Of a DNA stretch of 52,077 bases, positions 9,558 through 19,150 are shown one piece after another (the first letter of the stretch is position 1; every line of letters begins with the position of its first letter). A program made the translations under genes and the position numbers. Under the pieces are notes generated by a model. That model made no database searches. It was not told the origin of the DNA and worked only from the letters and a program-made list of their open reading frames with translations. Source of the stretch: Rheinheimera lutimaris (GTDB lineage: Bacteria > Pseudomonadota > Gammaproteobacteria > Enterobacterales > Alteromonadaceae); NCBI RefSeq assembly GCF_013283795.1, contig NZ_JABSOD010000024.1:1-52077 (forward strand), written 5' to 3'.

Positions 9558-11039
9558 ATGATGTCAGCAGATACCCTGGTCGAGAGTCTCGCCGAACCTG
9601 TTGCAGCGGCGGCCGAAGCGGCCGCCGTAGTTGTCACTACCCCTTCTGCTATCAGTTTAATACCACCGGTTGTCGTATTAGCTATCGCTATTTGGTTAAA
9701 ACGGCCCATATTGGCGCTGGTGATGGGTGCCATAGCAGGGTTGCTGTTGTTATCGCCGGTTGGCGCCCTGGGTAACTTTGCCGAAACCTCGCTTCGGGTA
9801 ATGCAAGATGAAACCATTGGCTGGTTAATTCTGGTGTGTGGTGGTTTTGGCTCACTTATCGCGTTACTGGTGCATACCGGTGGCGCTTTTGCCTTTGGCC
9901 GCGCCGCACAAAATGTGGCCAAAGGCCGCAAGTCATCACTGCTGATGACCTGTTTCCTCGGCATTGTAATTTTTGTTGATGATTACTTAAACGCGCTGAC
10001 CGTGGGTGAAACCATGAAGCGCATCACCGACAAATACAAAGTATCGCGTGAAATGCTGGCTTATATTGTCGACTCTACCGCCGCGCCGATTTGCGTACTT
10101 ATTCCTATTTCTACCTGGGCAGTGTTTTTTGGTGGTTTACTGGTCGCCAACGATGTTGCGCCGGCCGGCGACACCAGTGGCATTCAAACCTATATCTCAG
10201 CTATTCCTTACATGCTGTATGCCTGGCTGGCGATGATTATGGTGATCTTAGTCATTTTGGGCATAGTACCGATATTTGGCCCGATGAAAAAGGCCGAGTT
10301 GGCAGCACAACAATCCATGATTGCCGCCGAAGATGCGCCTAACTCTGCAACGACGGCACAAGACACCCATTCTGCCGATGATTTTGCCGTACAATCATTT
10401 GAAGAAGAATTTGAGCAAAGCAACCGTAAAACCGGCAAGCTGCATAACTTTTTGCTGCCGATGATTATGCTGGTTGGTTTTACTATATGGTTTGAAATTG
10501 ATGTATGGCAGGGCCTGTTAATGACCTTCCTGCTCACTTTGCCACTGTATTTAGCACAGCGCCTGATGAACATCTCCGAGATGATGGACGTGATGATCCA
10601 CGGTTTTAAAACCATGCTACCGGCTATTTGTACCGTAATTGCCGCCTTTATCTTTAAAGACGTGTGCGACCAATTGGGTTTGCCGCAATATATTATTGAT
10701 AACCTGGCGCCCTATATGAGCGCGCAGCTGCTGCCGGCATTGGTGTTCTTCTCTATGGCGATTCTGGCCTTTGCTACCGGTTCGTCCTGGGGTATTTTTG
10801 CTGTGTCTATTCCTATTGTGATGCCACTGGCGTTTGCGGTAGAAGCCAATATTCCGCTGGTAATAGGTGCGCTGTTATCCGCCAGTTCATTCGGTAGCCA
10901 GGCTTGTTTTTACAGTGACTCTACCGTACTGGCAGCACAAGGCTCGGGGTGCAACCTGATGAGCCACGCACTAACACAGTTTCCGTACGCCTTTATGGCG
11001 GCTGTGTTGGCGTTTTTTGGCTTTATTGCCTTGGCGTAA
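9558..11039 (+). CDS. Na+/H+ antiporter, NhaC family
   Basis: A polytopic inner-membrane transporter of 493 residues. After an Ala-rich N-terminus it shows about 11 hydrophobic segments and the family blocks FVDDYLNALTVGETMKRI (about 138-155) and FATGSSWGIFAVSIPIVMPLA (about 406-426). A charged cytoplasmic loop of about 50 residues (about 245-295) interrupts the helices. NhaC-type proteins exchange sodium for protons; some relatives carry organic substrates, so the substrate is inferred. Two adjacent ATG codons are possible starts (9558, 9561) and the ribosome site is weak. The gene stands alone between two terminators behind an unusually long leader. Confidence 0.8.
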   Translation: MMSADTLVESLAEPVAAAAEAAAVVVTTPSAISLIPPVVVLAIAIWLKRPILALVMGAIAGLLLLSPVGALGNFAETSLRVMQDETIGWLILVCGGFGSLIALLVHTGGAFAFGRAAQNVAKGRKSSLLMTCFLGIVIFVDDYLNALTVGETMKRITDKYKVSREMLAYIVDSTAAPICVLIPISTWAVFFGGLLVANDVAPAGDTSGIQTYISAIPYMLYAWLAMIMVILVILGIVPIFGPMKKAELAAQQSMIAAEDAPNSATTAQDTHSADDFAVQSFEEEFEQSNRKTGKLHNFLLPMIMLVGFTIWFEIDVWQGLLMTFLLTLPLYLAQRLMNISEMMDVMIHGFKTMLPAICTVIAAFIFKDVCDQLGLPQYIIDNLAPYMSAQLLPALVFFSMAILAFATGSSWGIFAVSIPIVMPLAFAVEANIPLVIGALLSASSFGSQACFYSDSTVLAAQGSGCNLMSHALTQFPYAFMAAVLAFFGFIALA

Positions 11040-11043
11040 GGAT

Positions 11044-11067
11044 AAGGCGCCGTTAGCGGCGCCTTTA
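11044..11067 (+). terminator. Hairpin terminator after the antiporter
   Basis: An AAGGCGCC/GGCGCCTT stem with loop GTTAGC lies a few bases past the stop codon. The T run is short. Confidence 0.7.
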
Positions 11068-11179
11068 ACAAAGTATCAGCCAGTAATGGTTAGTTCTGAA
11101 AGACCGGAATTGTTATTTTTTGCAATCTAATGAATGAAATGTTATTTTTTAATTGAAGTTAGCTTTTTGAGTTGTTATT

Positions 11180-11209
11180 TTGTCCCCACTTTGGTTCAGA
11201 CTTTATAAC
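11180..11209 (+). promoter_or_regulatory. Candidate promoter of the secreted orphan gene
   Basis: TTGTCC (11180-11185), 18 bases, TATAAC (11204-11209), followed by an AGGAAA ribosome site just before the ATG at 11226. Confidence 0.4.
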
Positions 11210-11225
11210 ATAGGAAATTTAAGCT

Positions 11226-12299
11226 ATGGGGTTAAAAAATGTATTCATCTGTGCTGCTGCAATAACATTCTCAATCCCATGGAGTGTCCAAGCCAGCGAT
11301 GCCTTGTTTTGTCAGAATTGTACTTCTGAGACGTTAGCAAAGCAGGAAGCGGCAAATCATGCTCCCCGTCTGTATTGCCAGAGCCCTAATCCTGATGAGT
11401 TTATGACTCCAGATAACCAGTATTGCTACTCTACGCAAAAAAGAGTGATTTTGGTTAATCCTGATACAAAGTCTATATACGCTTATAGTGTTGGTCATGT
11501 TCAGGCGGCGCCGTGGAATACTACTGTAACACCTGTTTCAATTACTTCAGCTCAAAGAACGGGTTATTTGAAAGTAGTCGATTTTTACAAAGATTATAAA
11601 AACGCCGTAGCTGACGCAGAGTATGTCCTAAATGCCAATGCCAGATCACAGTGGAAAGGGCGTACAGTAGTGAGCACAGCAAGCAGTTCATCCGAATGTC
11701 CGGTAAATACTGCCTTGGATTATTTTACCGATCCGTCAAAAATGACAGCTTTGCGCGATACAATTGCCTTGCAGATTGCGACCGGACTAAAAGGCAATAT
11801 TAATGACTATTTTCAGTCTGGCGCACAAGTTAATAATATTGGTGTCTCTCTGTTAGGAAGTGGATTTTCTATTGGCTGGAATTCCAGCACGAAGAAACCA
11901 GTTTTTATTAAAAGTTTCACTCATAGTGAGCTGCCATCCAGTTTTGATGATACTCTTATTTTTGATATGGAATTAAACGGATTTTCCGCTAATGGGCTGC
12001 CACAAATAGGTTTTAAAGTAAATGATACTTCCCGAGTGGCGGGCTATCAGATATCTGATCTTAAAGGAAATTTCGGGGCCTTGCCGATAACCAATAATTG
12101 TGTGTTAGAAAAACTCCAACGATTGACTGCAGATGGTGATTTTCTAAATAAAGACGGTAAACCTGTAAATATAGGAGGTGGCTTCGATAACACCCCTGCA
12201 CCAGGAACGGGTGGCGGCGGGGGCGGAAGCGGCCAAACTTGTACAGTTTATTTTTATCAAAGTGGCCAGTTGCTGTACGTGTTCAGAACGATGTGTTGA
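11226..12299 (+). CDS. Secreted protein of unknown function (AT-rich orphan)
   Basis: I do not recognise a family. The 357-residue protein has a clear Sec signal peptide (residues 1-23, cut after SVQA). The mature part starts with a paired-cysteine segment (FCQNC), has further cysteines near residues 51 and 67, and lacks membrane segments. Near the C-terminus a Gly-rich linker (about residues 327-338) separates a short tail, QTCTVYFYQSGQLLYVF, that ends in a terminal Cys, suggesting disulfides in the periplasm or outside the cell. The coding sequence is clearly AT-richer than its neighbours and uses different codons, pointing to transfer or a lineage-specific gene. It has its own promoter and terminator. 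Confidence 0.7.
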   Translation: MGLKNVFICAAAITFSIPWSVQASDALFCQNCTSETLAKQEAANHAPRLYCQSPNPDEFMTPDNQYCYSTQKRVILVNPDTKSIYAYSVGHVQAAPWNTTVTPVSITSAQRTGYLKVVDFYKDYKNAVADAEYVLNANARSQWKGRTVVSTASSSSECPVNTALDYFTDPSKMTALRDTIALQIATGLKGNINDYFQSGAQVNNIGVSLLGSGFSIGWNSSTKKPVFIKSFTHSELPSSFDDTLIFDMELNGFSANGLPQIGFKVNDTSRVAGYQISDLKGNFGALPITNNCVLEKLQRLTADGDFLNKDGKPVNIGGGFDNTPAPGTGGGGGGSGQTCTVYFYQSGQLLYVFRTMC

Positions 12300-12327
12300 A
12301 TGCATTTAGTTTGTTTTTATTTTAGTA

Positions 12328-12350
12328 AAAGCGCCACTCGTGGCGCTTTA
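12328..12350 (+). terminator. Terminator after the secreted orphan gene
   Basis: AAAGCGCCA/TGGCGCTTT with a CTCG loop. The T run continues weakly as TTTATCTCTTTTTA. Confidence 0.75.
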
Positions 12351-12483
12351 TCTCTTTTTAAGGCATCTCTAAATTAACGTGGCTTATGTTCAACAGTTTT
12401 CCGCTGACAAAAAACCGGTAGGCTGTTACCTTATATGGCAACCTTATATAACAACTTTATACAGCCTGTTTACCGGAGTGTTT

Positions 12484-12975
12484 ATGCTTACCTTAGTGGC
12501 TAAAATTCTGAAAGTGCTTAACTCTGAAGCCTCACCCTGGCAAATTGGCTGGGCCATTGCACTGGGCCTGTTTGCTGGCGTGCTGCCGTTTGGCTTACTC
12601 ACCTTACTGATCATCTTAATTGTCTGCCTGCTGACCATTAATCTGTCGACCTTTATCGTGGTATGGGGCTTAACCTCCGGGCTGATGTTACTGCTTGCCG
12701 ACCCGCTGGAACGCCTGACCTGGCAGTACGCGCAACACGATAACTTGCTGGCGTTATTGGCCAATACCGAAACCCTGCAATTGCTGCATTTACACCATAC
12801 CCTGACACTGGGCGCCTTTGTGCTGGGTGCCGTGCTATTGCTACCCGTGGCCTGGTTAAGTAAAGCCCTGGTGCTGCAATACCGCGTACGCATTATGGCC
12901 AGCGTACAAAAATGGAAAATTATGCAGATGCTCAAAGCCAGCAAGCTGTTTGCGCTATACGAAAAATTGAATTAA
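12484..12975 (+). CDS. TIGR03546 family membrane protein (DUF2062-like)
   Basis: A 163-residue integral membrane protein. From the ATG at 12484 it begins MLTLVAKILKVLNSEASPWQIGWAIALGLFAGVLPFG; the GxALGxFxGxxPF pattern is typical of DUF2062-like proteins. Two or three hydrophobic segments follow (about 45-70, 105-130) and a basic C-terminus. I chose this start because CCGGAG precedes it and family similarity begins here; an in-frame GTG at 12379 would add 35 unconvincing residues. The function is unknown. It is followed after 10 bases by a TIGR03545 gene; the two families commonly occur side by side. Confidence 0.75.
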   Translation: MLTLVAKILKVLNSEASPWQIGWAIALGLFAGVLPFGLLTLLIILIVCLLTINLSTFIVVWGLTSGLMLLLADPLERLTWQYAQHDNLLALLANTETLQLLHLHHTLTLGAFVLGAVLLLPVAWLSKALVLQYRVRIMASVQKWKIMQMLKASKLFALYEKLN

Positions 12976-12985
12976 GGAGCACGAT

Positions 12986-14737
12986 ATGATCATTCGTAAA
13001 TCCGGTTGGTTAGTATTTATTGTGTTCTTCGCCGCCTTACTGGCACTGGTGTATCTGTTGGCAGGTCCGGCTATCCGGCTTGGCATGGTGTATAGCCTGG
13101 AAAAAACCGTTGGCGCTGAAGTTAATATCAGCAAGGTATCGCTTGAGCTGGCCCCGCTGGCGCTGCGTATCAACGACCTGCAGATAACCGATGCCGCTAA
13201 GCCGACACACAACAGTTTAAGCTTTGGTCACGCACGCGCATCGCTGGAACTGTGGCCGGCGCTATTGGGTTATTATGTTATTGAAGAGCTGACAGTAGAT
13301 GGCCTGCAATACGGTGCTCAGCGCAGCAGTGAAGGCAAGGTGTACCGCCAACCCGGCGTTGAGGGCGAAAAAGTTGATATCGCCAAACTGCTGCAGGTCG
13401 ATTTACCCGATGCTGATGAACTGGTAGCACGGGCGAACCTGCAAACCCCGGCCAAAGCCGACGCCTTAAAGCAGTTAGCCGCAACAGAGCAGCAACAACT
13501 AAAAGGCCTGCAAGACCAGCTCCCCACTAAAGAGACGCTGGCGCAATATCAGGCTGACATTAAAGCCCTGACTGACAGTAAAATTACCAACGCTGCCGAC
13601 CTCGCTGCCAAGGCAGAACAGCTGCAGCAGTTAAAAGACAAACTGAATGCGGAAAAAGCTAAAGTAGCACAGGTAAAACAACAGCTGTCGCAAAGCAAAG
13701 ACAGCCTGCAGCAAGCCGTTGCTGAATTAAAAGCCGCCAGTGCCGCCGATTACACCAAAGTGCAACAGTTAGCTAATTTAACTGACGGCGGTTTAGCCGG
13801 TATCAGCCAGATTTTACTCGGCGATGTATGGGGCGCACGTATTGCGCAGTTACAAAGCCTGTATTTATTGGCTAAACCCTATCTGCCGGAAAAAACGGCA
13901 GCAACAGAGGATAAAACAACAGAACCCGAAGTCGTCTTGCCCAACCGCATTTTGCCGTTACCGGGCCAGCCTTACCCCGATTTTTGGGTAAAAACCGCCA
14001 GAGTTAACTGGCTTATCGGCGGCGGCGAAGCCACCATCGCCTTGCAGGATGTGACCGCCCAGCACGCACTGATTAACAGCGCCACCACATTTTCGCTGGA
14101 CGTAGAACAGCTGCCGCAACTGGCCGCGTTTAAATTAAACGGCGACTTTGCGATTATGCAGCAAATGGTCACCAACCTGAACTGGCAGTTGGAGGGGTTA
14201 AACTTGCAACCGCTTACTTTGGGTAAGGGCGACACGGCACTGGATTTGGCAGCGGGCCTTATCAGTTCAACCGGTAAACTTAACCTGACCGACGACCAAA
14301 TTGCACAGCAAGCCAGTGTGGTATTAGCAGCGGCGAACTTTAACAGCAGCGGTAATAAGTATCTGCAACAACTGGCGGCGTTATTAAACCAGCAACAGCA
14401 AATTCCGCTTAATATTGCCACCAGCGGCTTAATCAGCGAGCCGGATGTCAGTATCCGCTCCTCGCTGGACAAATTGCTCGGCGATGCGCTGCTGGGTGAA
14501 GCCAAGCAAAAAGTGGCCGCCTACCAAAGCGAGCTGCAGGCTAAACTGAACAGCCAGTTGCAAACCGCATTAGCCGGCCAGCAAGACTGGGCCGCCCTGC
14601 TGACACAGCAAGACGGTGCTGCAGCTGATGCCAGCGGCAGTATTGAAGAGATGCTTAATGCCAAGCTGGCCGATGTAAAAGATCAGGCCAAAGACAAGCT
14701 GAAAGATAAACTGCTGAATAAACTCGGCGGCGGCTGA
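12986..14737 (+). CDS. TIGR03545 family protein
   Basis: A 583-residue envelope protein of unknown function. An N-terminal membrane anchor (about 7-30) is followed by an AsmA/DUF748-like start, in which IRLGMVYSLEKTVGAEVNI and LELWPALLGYYVIEELTVDGL recall proteins that span the periplasm. A long Gln/Lys/Ala-rich coiled coil covers about residues 140-265. The C-terminal 100 residues are again charged and helical. AGGAG precedes the ATG. It is in an operon with the TIGR03546 gene, so the two products may work together at the membrane; resemblance to lipid-bridge proteins of the AsmA type is only suggestive. Confidence 0.75.
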   Translation: MIIRKSGWLVFIVFFAALLALVYLLAGPAIRLGMVYSLEKTVGAEVNISKVSLELAPLALRINDLQITDAAKPTHNSLSFGHARASLELWPALLGYYVIEELTVDGLQYGAQRSSEGKVYRQPGVEGEKVDIAKLLQVDLPDADELVARANLQTPAKADALKQLAATEQQQLKGLQDQLPTKETLAQYQADIKALTDSKITNAADLAAKAEQLQQLKDKLNAEKAKVAQVKQQLSQSKDSLQQAVAELKAASAADYTKVQQLANLTDGGLAGISQILLGDVWGARIAQLQSLYLLAKPYLPEKTAATEDKTTEPEVVLPNRILPLPGQPYPDFWVKTARVNWLIGGGEATIALQDVTAQHALINSATTFSLDVEQLPQLAAFKLNGDFAIMQQMVTNLNWQLEGLNLQPLTLGKGDTALDLAAGLISSTGKLNLTDDQIAQQASVVLAAANFNSSGNKYLQQLAALLNQQQQIPLNIATSGLISEPDVSIRSSLDKLLGDALLGEAKQKVAAYQSELQAKLNSQLQTALAGQQDWAALLTQQDGAAADASGSIEEMLNAKLADVKDQAKDKLKDKLLNKLGGG

Positions 14738-14753
14738 ACACTGATTTCCGACG

Positions 14754-14779
14754 GGGTCGCGGTAATGCGGCCCTTTTTT
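14754..14779 (+). terminator. Terminator after TIGR03545 gene
   Basis: GGGTCGC/GCGGCCC (one G-U pair), loop GGTAAT, then six T. Confidence 0.85.
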
Positions 14780-14877
14780 GAATACACACAATCTCATTTG
14801 TTTTACATTTAGTTTAAATTAATGCAAACTTCAACCTACCTGTTTAAACCAAGCAATGCGTTGCTTAAGGAACCGGT

Positions 14878-15600
14878 ATGACGCTGGGTTGGACCATCTT
14901 TGCCTGCATAGGCACATTCTTTTTATCTTATGTGGTGTTAGCCATCGGCTTTGTTACCGCCTTTGGCTTACAGCAACACAGCAAGCTGCTGAACTACTAC
15001 GTCGTCAGTGCCTGGGCCTGGTTACCGGGCTCCGGTATTTTGGCCATTATTCTGGCTATCGGTAATTACCGCAGTGGTGCAGCGGCCGATGGCTATTGGG
15101 TGCTGTTGCTGCCGTTTGCTGCCCTGACGGTCTATTTTGCCGGCCTGTTATTGTTAGACAAAAAACGTGAATATGTATTATCGCCAGCGGTAAACGGCCG
15201 TGTTACCCAAGATGGCTTACCCTGCCGGGGCGCTTGTGTAGTGCGCACACTGATGCACGGCGAAACCCGGTATGAAGACGAAGCCGTGACCGATGAACAG
15301 GGCCGGTTTCAGTTTGCCGCCAAAACTGTGATATCGCGCGGCTGGTTTAAAAGCCGTTATCGTCAAGAGTTGTACCTGAAAACCGACAGTGATGCCGGGC
15401 TGCTGTGGTATATCAGCGCCGACAGCGTGTTAAGCCACAAGAGCATTGATATTTTACTGCAACAGCTGCAATGCGAGTTAACCAACCCTGAAGTGGAGTA
15501 CGAGCTGGTCAACTTTGAGCAACCGGAACAACCGCTAACCGCCGTCAGCCGCAGCATCTTTAACCAGCCACAGCTGGTTAAAACCATAACACCTTGTTAA
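14878..15600 (+). CDS. Membrane protein of unknown function with a possible carboxypeptidase-regulatory-like domain
   Basis: A 240-residue protein with three N-terminal membrane helices (about 3-25, 42-62, 74-94) and a soluble C-terminal part. The segment around residues 103-140 (GRVTQDGLPCRGACV ... VTDEQGRFQF) looks like a carboxypeptidase-regulatory or transthyretin-like beta fold, which is only a pattern impression. The last 80 residues hold no motif I know. It is preceded by a terminator and followed by a strong bidirectional one, so it is a single-gene unit. Confidence 0.6.
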   Translation: MTLGWTIFACIGTFFLSYVVLAIGFVTAFGLQQHSKLLNYYVVSAWAWLPGSGILAIILAIGNYRSGAAADGYWVLLLPFAALTVYFAGLLLLDKKREYVLSPAVNGRVTQDGLPCRGACVVRTLMHGETRYEDEAVTDEQGRFQFAAKTVISRGWFKSRYRQELYLKTDSDAGLLWYISADSVLSHKSIDILLQQLQCELTNPEVEYELVNFEQPEQPLTAVSRSIFNQPQLVKTITPC

Positions 15601-15606
15601 AGGCAT

Positions 15607-15634
15607 AAAAAAGCCGCTTTTCAGCGGCTTTTTT
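15607..15634. terminator. Bidirectional terminator, unknown gene / rraB
   Basis: A near-perfect 12-bp stem (AAAAAAGCCGCT with AGCGGCTTTTTT) with a TTTC loop lies between convergent genes. Both strands end in T runs. Confidence 0.92.
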
Positions 15635-15648
15635 GTTTTCAGTAAGCG

Positions 15649-16020
15649 TTATTCTTCGTCGTCATCCAGCTCTATTTCATCTTCGTCGCTTTCAAAATAG
15701 GTGCCCCAGCCGTCGTACTCGACTTTGTGCTTGTGTGCCAACTCTTCTAACTTAACGGCGTCGGCCACTATGCTGTCGGCATCCAGTGGTTGCTCACGGA
15801 TGGCATCGAATACCCAGGCATTGCTGCCGTCTTCAAACTCTACTTCTTCGGCATCGGTAACTTCGTAGCCCAGTTTAAACAGCTCTACTGCCAGCTTTTC
15901 CAGTTTGGCAAAGTCTTTGTCGTAGAAGTGATGCTCAACCGTGTAAAGCGCATCCGGATCGCTGCCGTCTTCTAACAAGGCGGCGATGGTGTCTTCGGTA
16001 AATTCCTGCCAGTTTTCCAT
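15649..16020 (-). CDS. rraB: Ribonuclease E inhibitor RraB
   Basis: RraB binds RNase E and changes which RNAs it degrades. The 123-residue protein holds the family blocks LLEDGSDPDALYTVEHHF (about 14-31) and VEYDGWGTYFE (about 101-111), and ends in an Asp/Glu-rich tail, as in E. coli. I start at MENWQEF (16020) because an upstream in-frame start would overlap plsC and add residues unlike the family. It lies 4 bases after plsC on the same strand, so co-transcription is likely. Confidence 0.92.
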   Translation of the reverse strand: MENWQEFTEDTIAALLEDGSDPDALYTVEHHFYDKDFAKLEKLAVELFKLGYEVTDAEEVEFEDGSNAWVFDAIREQPLDADSIVADAVKLEELAHKHKVEYDGWGTYFESDEDEIELDDDEE

Positions 16021-16024
16021 AAAG

Positions 16025-16771
16025 TTACTCTTTAGCTGCAATATTACCGGCAGTGTAGTCGTTGCCCAGTTCGCTATCAAGTTCGGCGATTTTTGTCTGC
16101 ATCTGAGCGTGCATATTTTGCGCGAAATCACGGATATTCAATTGCTCTTTCGGCAGTTCTACCGGTGCCATCAGTTCAATAATCACTTTGCCGTTGTTCC
16201 AGCGGTTTAGCTTAAACTGGCCGTGGGTATTGCTCATACACACCGGCACCAATGCCACTTTAGCTTCCAGCGCGATATGAAAGGCGCCGGTTTTAAACGG
16301 CAGCAGGCCGCGGCCGTAGCTGCGGGTACCCTCAGGGAACATCCAAACCGAAATATTGTGCTTACTGATCCGCTCGGCCGCACCTAACATAGCGCCCAAA
16401 GCACGGCTTTTGTTTTGCCGATCGATAAGGATATTACCGCTAAGCCAATACAGCTGGCCGAAAAACGGAATGTACTTCAGGCTTTTTTTACCGATAGTAA
16501 CGGTACGCGGCTGCACACCGTTGCTGATGGTAAATAAATCGAGGTTATTCTGATGGTTGGCAATGTACACATAGGGTGTAGCCGGGTCGATATCCGGGTG
16601 GCGGCGCACTTCAACGCTGATACCAAAAATACGTGATACCCAACCGTACCAATGCGAGAAAATATACACATTATTCGGATGAAATGGCCGCACCAGACAA
16701 ATCAGCAAACCCGCCACTGTACTGATAAGAAAAAACAGCACCAATAAAATTAACCTGACTACCGCTATCAC
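16025..16771 (-). CDS. plsC: 1-acyl-sn-glycerol-3-phosphate acyltransferase
   Basis: Adds the second acyl chain to lysophosphatidic acid, giving phosphatidic acid at the inner membrane. The 248-residue protein has an N-terminal membrane helix (about 5-25), the catalytic NHxxxxD motif (NHQNNLD, about 72-78), and FPEGTRS (about 145-151). The VCMSNTHG block after it matches the substrate-binding motif. In E. coli plsC also lies next to parC. It precedes rraB by 4 bases and follows parC across an 87-bp gap with a parC terminator, so a promoter must lie in that gap. Confidence 0.93.
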   Translation of the reverse strand: MIAVVRLILLVLFFLISTVAGLLICLVRPFHPNNVYIFSHWYGWVSRIFGISVEVRRHPDIDPATPYVYIANHQNNLDLFTISNGVQPRTVTIGKKSLKYIPFFGQLYWLSGNILIDRQNKSRALGAMLGAAERISKHNISVWMFPEGTRSYGRGLLPFKTGAFHIALEAKVALVPVCMSNTHGQFKLNRWNNGKVIIELMAPVELPKEQLNIRDFAQNMHAQMQTKIAELDSELGNDYTAGNIAAKE

Positions 16772-16816
16772 CGCACACTCCGCTTTGCCGTTTTGTTCCG
16801 GCTGTTGTCACTGGCG

Positions 16817-16846
16817 CAAAACAAGGGCGCCGTAAAAAAGGCGCCC
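16817..16846 (-). terminator. Terminator after parC
   Basis: On the minus strand GGGCGCC (16846-16840), a T-rich loop, GGCGCCC (16831-16825), then TTGTTTTG. Confidence 0.8.
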
Positions 16847-16858
16847 AGTATAGCGGTT

Positions 16859-19147
16859 TTACTCCGGGCTGCTGGTTTGATCACTGGCCGTTTCGGCGCT
16901 TTGATTCAGTAAAATCTCATCAATGCGCTGTAAACCCCGCGGCAGCTTATTACCACGCCGGCCACGCTCGCCATGGTAATGCGCCAAATCGTCGGCTTTA
17001 AGGCCCAGCTTACGTTTACCGGCGACCAGGGTTACGCTGCCATCTGCCGGCACTATCGCCAGCTGACACACATATTCTTCGCGGCTGGCAGCACGGCTTG
17101 ACGGTATCGACATCAGCTTATTGCCTTTGCCTTTGCTCAGCTTCGGCAAATCCGCTACCGGGAAAACCAACATGCGGCCTTCGTTAGAAATACACAGCAC
17201 TAAATCGGTATCCGGCTGTTTTACCACTAACGGCGGTAACACTTTAGCGCCTGTCGGTAAACTCAGCACCGCTTTACCGGCCTTGTTACGGCTGAGTAAA
17301 TCGCTGTATTGCGCCACAAAACCGTAGCCTGCATCACTGGCTAATAACAGCGTTTGTTTATCATCGCCCAGCAACACATGATCGAACGATTCGCCGGCTA
17401 CCACCGCAAAACGACCGCTTAACGGCTCACCCTGACCACGGGCCGAGGGCAGCTCGTGTGCTTCGGTAGCAAAACTACGCCCGGACGAATCAATAAACAC
17501 GGCTAATTGATTAGAGCGGCCGCTGGCCAGGGCTTTAAAGGCATCACCGGCTTTGTAACTTAGTGCATTGCCATCGACATCATGGCCTTTAGCACAGCGC
17601 ACCCAGCCTTTCTCTGACAACACTACGGTTACCGGCTCGCTGGGCAGCAGTTCTTTTTCGCTCAGTGCTTTGGCTTCACCGCGCATCACCAGCGGGCTGC
17701 GCCGGTCATCACCGTATTTCTGCGCATCGGCCAATAACTCGTCGCGGATTAATTTTGTCAGCTTTTTCTCTGAGCCTAAAATGCCGGCTAACTTATCACG
17801 CTCTTTGGCCAGTTCATCCTGCTCACCGCGGATCTTGGTTTCTTCCAGTTTGGCTAAATGACGTAACTTCAGCTCTAAAATGGCTTCAGCCTGGCGCTCA
17901 CTGATACCGAAAAAGGCAATCAGCTCGGGCTTGGGCTCATCAAAGGTGCGGATAATACGGATCACATCATCAATATTTAAAAAGGCGATTAATAAACCTT
18001 CTAATACATGTAGGCGATCCAACACTTTGTCGAGGCGATACTGCAAACGCCGGCGCACCGTATCACGACGGAACACTAACCATTCACTGAGAATTTCCAG
18101 CAGGTTTTTCACCCGCGGCCGCTGGTCCAGACCGAGGATATTAATATTAACGCGGTAGCTTTTTTCCAGATCGGTAGTAGCAAACAGATGCTGCATTAAC
18201 TGCTCAACATCAATGCGGTTTGACCGCGGCACTATCACGATACGGGTCGGGTTTTCGTGATCTGACTCATCACGTAAATCACTGACCATCGGCAGTTTTT
18301 TCGCCTGCATTTGCGCCGCAATTTGTTCCAGCACTTTAGAACCGGATGTTTGATGCGGCAGTGCAGTAATAACAATGTCGCCGTCTTCCTGCATATACAC
18401 GGCACGCATTTTTATACTGCCGCGGCCGGTTTCATAAATAGCTGCTAAGTCAGCCGCTGGGCTGATAATCTCAGCATCAGTCGGGTAATCCGGGCCTTTT
18501 ACGTACTGCATTAAGTCCGTTACGCTGCTGTGCGGGTTATCCAGTAAGGCGGCACAGGCGTGCGCCACTTCACGGGCGTTGTGCGGCGGTATATCGGTCG
18601 CCATACCAACAGCAATGCCGGTAATACCGTTCAATAAGATATGCGGTAACCTGGCCGGTAACACTTTGGGCTCTTCCAGGGTGCCGTCAAAGTTTGGCAG
18701 CCAGTCGGTGGTACCGGCACCCAACTCAGATAATAGCACCTCAGAGAAGCGCGATAGTTTGGCTTCAGTGTAACGCATGGCGGCGAACGATTTCGGATCG
18801 TCCGGCGCACCCCAGTTACCCTGACCATCTACCAGCGGGTAGCGGTAAGAAAACGGCTGAGCCATTAACACCATAGCTTCATAACAGGCAGAATCGCCGT
18901 GTGGGTGGAATTTACCCAATACGTCACCCACGGTACGGGCCGATTTTTTAAACTTGGCCAGGTGCGATAAACCCAGTTCAGACATGGCATAGATAATACG
19001 CCGTTGTACCGGCTTTAACCCATCGCCGATATGCGGCAGGGCGCGGTCCATAATGACGTACATTGAATAGTTTAAGTAAGCGTCTTCAGTAAAACGGCGC
19101 AGCGGTAACTGCTCTACCCCATCATGTGATATTACGGTTTCTGTCAT
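16859..19147 (-). CDS. parC: DNA topoisomerase IV subunit A
   Basis: Catalytic DNA-cutting subunit of topoisomerase IV, which separates linked daughter chromosomes. The 762-residue length is normal. The active-site tyrosine is Tyr126 in RYTEAKLS. In the quinolone-resistance region the sequence [12 protein letters not shown] has Ser86 and Glu90, equal to E. coli Ser80 and Glu84, so no classical resistance change is present. The C-terminal third is the beta-pinwheel. It lies three bases after a TPR gene that separates it from parE. Confidence 0.97.
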   Translation of the reverse strand: MTETVISHDGVEQLPLRRFTEDAYLNYSMYVIMDRALPHIGDGLKPVQRRIIYAMSELGLSHLAKFKKSARTVGDVLGKFHPHGDSACYEAMVLMAQPFSYRYPLVDGQGNWGAPDDPKSFAAMRYTEAKLSRFSEVLLSELGAGTTDWLPNFDGTLEEPKVLPARLPHILLNGITGIAVGMATDIPPHNAREVAHACAALLDNPHSSVTDLMQYVKGPDYPTDAEIISPAADLAAIYETGRGSIKMRAVYMQEDGDIVITALPHQTSGSKVLEQIAAQMQAKKLPMVSDLRDESDHENPTRIVIVPRSNRIDVEQLMQHLFATTDLEKSYRVNINILGLDQRPRVKNLLEILSEWLVFRRDTVRRRLQYRLDKVLDRLHVLEGLLIAFLNIDDVIRIIRTFDEPKPELIAFFGISERQAEAILELKLRHLAKLEETKIRGEQDELAKERDKLAGILGSEKKLTKLIRDELLADAQKYGDDRRSPLVMRGEAKALSEKELLPSEPVTVVLSEKGWVRCAKGHDVDGNALSYKAGDAFKALASGRSNQLAVFIDSSGRSFATEAHELPSARGQGEPLSGRFAVVAGESFDHVLLGDDKQTLLLASDAGYGFVAQYSDLLSRNKAGKAVLSLPTGAKVLPPLVVKQPDTDLVLCISNEGRMLVFPVADLPKLSKGKGNKLMSIPSSRAASREEYVCQLAIVPADGSVTLVAGKRKLGLKADDLAHYHGERGRRGNKLPRGLQRIDEILLNQSAETASDQTSSPE

Positions 19148-19150
19148 AAC

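Noticed and set aside
12379..12483. N-terminal extension of the TIGR03546 protein from a GTG at 12379
   Set aside because: The 35 extra residues are not family-like, and a CCGGAG ribosome site with ATG is present at 12484.
16817..16858. Small gene in the parC-plsC gap
   Set aside because: The sequence is a GC-rich terminator hairpin with no supported frame.
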